Assembly (NCBI GenBank): GCA_029268085.1
Contig: JAJUHD010000112.1
Location: forward strand, 1-8,513
From: Bacillota bacterium
GTDB lineage: Bacteria > Bacillota > Clostridia > Oscillospirales > Oscillospiraceae
Length of the DNA stretch: 8,513 nucleotides
Reading direction: 5' to 3'
The translations under genes and the position numbers were made by a program. The notes beneath the pieces were generated by a model, which saw nothing but the letters and a program-made list of their open reading frames with translations, did not search any database and had not been told where the DNA came from. Positions 5,370 to 8,513 of this stretch are shown piece after piece (position 1 is the first letter of the stretch; every line of letters begins with the position of its first letter).

Positions 5370-7523
5370 TTATCTTGACATGAAATTATAAAGCATTATG
5401 GCAGCGTCCTGACGGGTAATAACGGAGCTGGGATTGAAGTTGTTTTTTGAGTCTCCGCCGATTATTTTGAGGGCTTTGGCGATTGCCACATAGCCGTAAT
5501 ACGTCTTTGTAATTTTGCTGTCATCGCGGAAGCCGCACTTATATATTCCGTCGAGCGCGGCGGCAGGGCCGTATTCAGTCGCACCTACCAGCATTTTTAC
5601 AAATTCCGCACGGGTCATAAGCTTTCCTACATTCTTTTCCGCCTTGGTCAGCAGTTTATAATTATATGCCGCCTGATAAAGGCTGTCCTCATTATCAACC
5701 TTATAATCGACTGCGGATAAGAGCAGGATGATCGCGTCCTTTTGGGTTAACTGAGCGGTCGGCTGGAAGCTGGTGCCCGTAAAACCGATTCCGTACTGGG
5801 CAAGCTTTTCAATCTGTGCTTTGCCGTAGCAGCCGTTCAAATCGGTGTAAGTTATTGCTTGGGTATCTTCGGCTGTTTCAATAATAGCCTTGCCTGTCTT
5901 TGCGTCTATGCCGTCGATATTGTTTTCCGATTCAAACTTATAGGCAAGGACCAGTTTGCAATCGGTCCCATATTTCGGATAGCTGATTGAGGTGTTCGAG
6001 TCATTTAAAGCGACATTTACATATTGCAATACCGCTTGGAAACATGCGGTGTATGCAGCCATCGCCTTATCGGCGCTTATAACGCCGTCCGCAGACGCAA
6101 AGCCTACTCCATTTGTCCAGTCGGCGCTGAAGCTGTCTATAGTTCCGTCGTACTTGCTTACGGCAACTGAAAGCGAGTTTGCCGGGAAGAGTATGCCGTT
6201 AGCCGTCTGGGAATATACAAGGCTGCCTTCCTTTGTATCGCTGTCTAACTCGTTAAAGGCGGCCGCCTTGTACTTTTCGGTGAAATATGTGCTCAAAAAC
6301 GCTTCGGCGTTTGCTTTAAGCTGAGCTTCAGACTGCACAGAGGCTTCCTTGCCGGCGTTTTTAAAGGTGTACATGGAAATCAGGGCACGGGTCTTTGCGT
6401 CAATCGTAACGCGCTTATCAATATTAACAGGATAAATCCCCCCTGATGCTTTCATGCTGGCGTAAGCATCGGGGAATCTTGTCTGTATTGCCGCTTCGTC
6501 GCTGATTTTCTTTATATAGTCGAGGGTGCACTGTACATTGCCGGTAGTTTTATCCATTGTATAGCGAGCAGAATCCAGCGTATACGCGCTGTCAAGGCCA
6601 AGAGCGGAAATCGCGCGGACGGCGGCATCAAGCTCGCTCTTGGAATACACGCCTTCAAGCTTGTCGATCGTGCTTTGCTCGACATCCGAAAGACCGGATT
6701 CGTCATCGGCAATTGATTTTGCAGAGTCGCCCATGTCTCGGTTAGCGTTGTAAACATAACTATAAAGATCGATTAATGAGCCTGTGCTTGCATCGACCGC
6801 GATATCGCTGTTATAAACCGGCAGATACTGAAGAACGGCAGTTTTTCCGTCTTTATCGAGGACATACTGAAGCCGCAGCTTAACCTGCCCCTTAAGAAGC
6901 TCGGACGCCTTGTCGATGGCAACGGAAGGCGTGGCCGACGGTATATCAGCGGTATACGCGCTGCTGAAGTTATTTCTGCTGAAACTGATTACGCTCTTGT
7001 CGGCAAGCCGTACCTGCACAAAAAAGGTCTCTGGTGACTTTAGCTTGTTGTAATTGATTGTGCCGCAGAACTGATAGGACTCGACATTTTGAACGCTTAA
7101 CCCCGAATCGGAGCTGCTGAAACTTATTGACTCGTTTTTGGAAAGAAGCTTTTCAACAAACGCTTTTGCAACGGACAGCAGCTCTTCGCGGCTCACCTTA
7201 GGAAACGATGGGGAATAGCCGGAATTATCTCTGTAATAGTCGTCTGTATTCTTGCTGTAGGATATAACCTTTCCGTTTGTATCCGCGTTTACGCTGATGG
7301 ATCCGCCGTCTTTTCTCCAGTAAAGAGACCAGTAGCTGAAATCCCCCTCATCCGTAAGATCTCCGCTGAACTCTGTATAGCTGTTGTCAATTCCCAGAGT
7401 ATTTTTAACAACCTGCGTAACCCGCTTGAGCGCTTCGTCCTGGCTTTCTTCAGCCAGTGCAGGAACCGCCATGGTGATTAAAAGCACAGCGCTCAAAATA
7501 ACTGAAACAATTTTTCTGACCAT
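5370..7523 (-). CDS. Secreted YcdB/YcdC-repeat (PepSY-like) protein with three C-terminal SLH domains
   Basis: This is a 717-residue exported, wall-attached protein. It opens with a signal peptide: MVRK, a hydrophobic core to about residue 20, and an ALA cleavage site at 22-24 before EES. Residues 30-260 and about 300-550 look like two copies of a YcdB/YcdC-type repeat: each has a SxEELL/SEAQLK helix (111-128 and 398-415), beta strands, and an IDAxTG-like hairpin (VDASTGSLIDLY 243-254; IDAKTGKAI 539-547). Three SLH repeats follow: about 558-603 (YTDLNGCYGKAQIEKLAQYG, then QPTAQLTQKDAIILL), 612-668, and 672-714 (YGYVAIAKALKIIGG, then NFNPSSVITRQDAAIMLYNFM). SLH repeats bind pyruvylated wall polysaccharide, so the protein should sit on the cell surface. 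The start at 7523 is chosen over an in-frame upstream extension of 46 codons because it alone gives a signal peptide and has GGGAGGG nine bases upstream. The extension would begin inside a terminator. No catalytic motif is visible; function unknown. Confidence 0.88.
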   Translation of the reverse strand: MVRKIVSVILSAVLLITMAVPALAEESQDEALKRVTQVVKNTLGIDNSYTEFSGDLTDEGDFSYWSLYWRKDGGSISVNADTNGKVISYSKNTDDYYRDNSGYSPSFPKVSREELLSVAKAFVEKLLSKNESISFSSSDSGLSVQNVESYQFCGTINYNKLKSPETFFVQVRLADKSVISFSRNNFSSAYTADIPSATPSVAIDKASELLKGQVKLRLQYVLDKDGKTAVLQYLPVYNSDIAVDASTGSLIDLYSYVYNANRDMGDSAKSIADDESGLSDVEQSTIDKLEGVYSKSELDAAVRAISALGLDSAYTLDSARYTMDKTTGNVQCTLDYIKKISDEAAIQTRFPDAYASMKASGGIYPVNIDKRVTIDAKTRALISMYTFKNAGKEASVQSEAQLKANAEAFLSTYFTEKYKAAAFNELDSDTKEGSLVYSQTANGILFPANSLSVAVSKYDGTIDSFSADWTNGVGFASADGVISADKAMAAYTACFQAVLQYVNVALNDSNTSISYPKYGTDCKLVLAYKFESENNIDGIDAKTGKAIIETAEDTQAITYTDLNGCYGKAQIEKLAQYGIGFTGTSFQPTAQLTQKDAIILLLSAVDYKVDNEDSLYQAAYNYKLLTKAEKNVGKLMTRAEFVKMLVGATEYGPAAALDGIYKCGFRDDSKITKTYYGYVAIAKALKIIGGDSKNNFNPSSVITRQDAAIMLYNFMSR

Positions 7524-7532
7524 TAAAGTTTT

Positions 7533-7539
7533 CCCTCCC
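7533..7539 (-). promoter_or_regulatory. Ribosome binding site fixing the SLH-protein start
   Basis: Read on the - strand, GGGAGGG at 7539-7533 precedes the ATG at 7523 by nine bases. This and the signal peptide that begins at the ATG rule out the longer in-frame reading. Confidence 0.75.
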
Positions 7540-7550
7540 GTATTGTCCAA

Positions 7551-7579
7551 ATTATAATTCGTTTTACCGTTATTACCCA
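7551..7579 (-). promoter_or_regulatory. Likely promoter of the SLH-protein gene
   Basis: On the - strand there is a perfect TATAAT (7556-7551). At 17 bases upstream stands TGGGTA (7579-7574), a weak -35 with three of six matches. Transcription would begin near 7544, leaving a short leader of about 20 bases that just holds the ribosome binding site. It lies between the preceding gene's terminator and the start codon, where a promoter is needed. The -10 is convincing, the -35 is not. Confidence 0.5.
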
Positions 7580-7630
7580 TATGACGTACTGACAGAAAAT
7601 TAGTTGCAGAGCTTCTATTGATAAAAGAAC

Positions 7631-7672
7631 AAAAATCCCGTATGTTTCCGGCTGGAAACATACGGGATTTTT
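7631..7672 (-). terminator. Strong symmetrical intrinsic terminator after the second BMP-family gene
   Basis: Bases 7631-7649 pair perfectly with 7654-7672 (19 bp, loop GGCT). The stem has a GC-containing core flanked by five A on one side and five T on the other, so either strand shows a stem followed by a T-run. On the - strand the run continues as TTTTTGTTCTTTT. It lies 63 bases after the stop codon at 7736 and separates that gene from the SLH gene. Confidence 0.9.
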
Positions 7673-7735
7673 ATTGTCCGGCAGAATCAACTTGGGAACC
7701 ACTTGTCCGGATTGATTGCCGCCGTTTATTCGGTT

Positions 7736-8513
7736 TTATTTGCCGAAGGTGCCTTCCTGCAGCTGCTTTATGTATTCGTTGATTTTCGCCTGAGTGTCGG
7801 CGTCGACCAGCTCGTCATTGAACTTTCCGAGATAAACGCAGCCGTTTTCAAGGTTGCCGTAAATGACCTGATTGCCGAAGGTGCCATCCTGAACGGCCTT
7901 CATGCAGAGGCTGAGCATACCGGCGTTATCGGTAACGACGGAGCAGGCTACGCAGGGATTCTGTCCGAGCAGGTCTGCGGGCTGGCCTATATCAACGATC
8001 TTAATCGGGCCTTCACCGTTAGCCTGGTCAATAGCCTGACGTGCGCCGGAGTCAACAGCGGAAGCGTCTCCGAAAAAGACGTCCGCACCGTCATTAATCA
8101 TGGAAGCCGCAAGCTCCATACCCTTTGCGGTGTCGTTGAAGGAGCCTGCATACGCGGAAACAGCCTTGATATCGGGGTTGATGACCTTCGCCGCGGACTC
8201 AAAATTTGCGAGCTTTGCCTTGGTGGTATCAAGTTCCATGCCGCCGATGAAGCCAATGACGTTGGACTTTGACATCATGCCGGCGATGATTCCGGCTATG
8301 GAGCCGATCTGCTTAGCGTCCGGCAGGATGCTTGCGATGTTTGCCGTGGGCAGGGTCTCGCTGCCGTTAAGGACTGCAAAATAAACATTGGGGTAGTCGG
8401 CCGCGACCTGCTTGACAGCGTCGCTGTACTGATTGCCGGGAGCAAAGATCATGTCATAGCCGAGATCGCAGTAGCTGATCATAGCATCTGCATAAGCGGA
8501 CTGGTCAATAGAA
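7736..8513 (-). CDS. Second BMP-family substrate-binding protein, 5' end cut by window edge
   Basis: The frame stays open from the internal ATG at 8482 to the right edge, so 258 complete codons of the C-terminal part are visible and the N-terminus (signal peptide, lipobox) is missing. BMP-family features, numbered from the first complete codon at the edge: AYADA then GYDMIFAPGNQ near 18-28, DAKQIGSIAGIIAGMMSKS at 65-83 in family position, GFIGGME 87-93, INPDIK 111-116, GSFNDTAKG 123-131, and DGADVFFGDA 141-150. It is thus an extracellular solute-binding protein for an ABC importer. Where the first BMP protein has GDSYDQSS, this one reads VDIGQPADLLGQNP (173-186), so the pocket differs. No transporter genes follow it; a strong terminator does. 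Its partners must lie upstream outside the window, or it feeds a shared importer core such as the one at 856-4388. Confidence 0.9.
   Translation of the reverse strand, partial: SIDQSAYADAMISYCDLGYDMIFAPGNQYSDAVKQVAADYPNVYFAVLNGSETLPTANIASILPDAKQIGSIAGIIAGMMSKSNVIGFIGGMELDTTKAKLANFESAAKVINPDIKAVSAYAGSFNDTAKGMELAASMINDGADVFFGDASAVDSGARQAIDQANGEGPIKIVDIGQPADLLGQNPCVACSVVTDNAGMLSLCMKAVQDGTFGNQVIYGNLENGCVYLGKFNDELVDADTQAKINEYIKQLQEGTFGK

Noticed and set aside
5992..6324. A 110-codon + strand frame opposite the SLH gene
   Set aside because: It is antisense to the middle of a coherent secreted protein and has no supporting start signal or recognisable motif.
7674..7710. Direct repeat TTGTCCGG at 7674-7681 and 7703-7710
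   Set aside because: Two eight-base copies 29 bases apart in a gene gap can arise by chance, with no third copy close by and no link to a promoter or target site.
7703..8272. A 189-codon open frame on the + strand
   Set aside because: It lies almost wholly opposite the second BMP gene, whose protein matches its family along its length. The + strand product resembles nothing known to me and has no good ribosome binding site, so it is a shadow.

Overview
The window looks like a stretch of chromosome from a Gram-positive anaerobe of the class Clostridia (Oscillospirales-like, roughly half GC). The signs are strong AGGAGG-type ribosome binding sites, BMP-family binding proteins, a NupABC/YufOPQ-type importer, and a secreted protein ending in S-layer homology (SLH) repeats. 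The assignment rests on gene content and signals only; no marker gene is present.

Left part (1-4388, + strand) is a four-gene importer operon: the C-terminal 260 residues of a BMP/PnrA-family substrate-binding protein, a double-domain ABC ATPase, and two permeases. The last three genes are tightly packed (4-base overlap, then a 12-base gap). A 15-bp perfect hairpin with no U-tract lies between the binding protein and the ATPase and may set a higher dose of binding protein. The family imports nucleosides in characterised Bacillus, Lactococcus and Borrelia systems and riboflavin in Treponema, so the ligand is probably a nucleoside-like compound but is not proven here.

Middle (4389-5304, + strand): a good sigma-A-type promoter (TGGACA, 17 bases, TATACT) drives a MerR-family regulator with a C-terminal GyrI/BmrR-like ligand-binding domain. 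It ends at a perfect 16-bp hairpin shared with the convergent gene on its right.

Right part (5370-8513, - strand): a 717-residue secreted protein with a clear signal peptide, a long YcdB/YcdC (PepSY-like) repeat region and three C-terminal SLH repeats. Its promoter lies just downstream of a strong symmetrical terminator (19-bp stem) that ends the preceding gene. That gene is a second BMP-family binding protein, cut by the right edge. It is a distant paralogue of the first and lacks the first protein's DxxDQSS-type pocket motif, so it probably binds something different.

As a whole the window is a solute-uptake and cell-envelope neighbourhood: two binding proteins of one superfamily, one complete importer core, a ligand-sensing regulator and a wall-anchored protein of unknown job. 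I see no CRISPR array, mobile element, tRNA, rRNA or phage gene, and no clearly undescribed system. The points most worth following are the unassigned ligands of the two binding proteins and the regulator, and the role of the YcdB-SLH protein.
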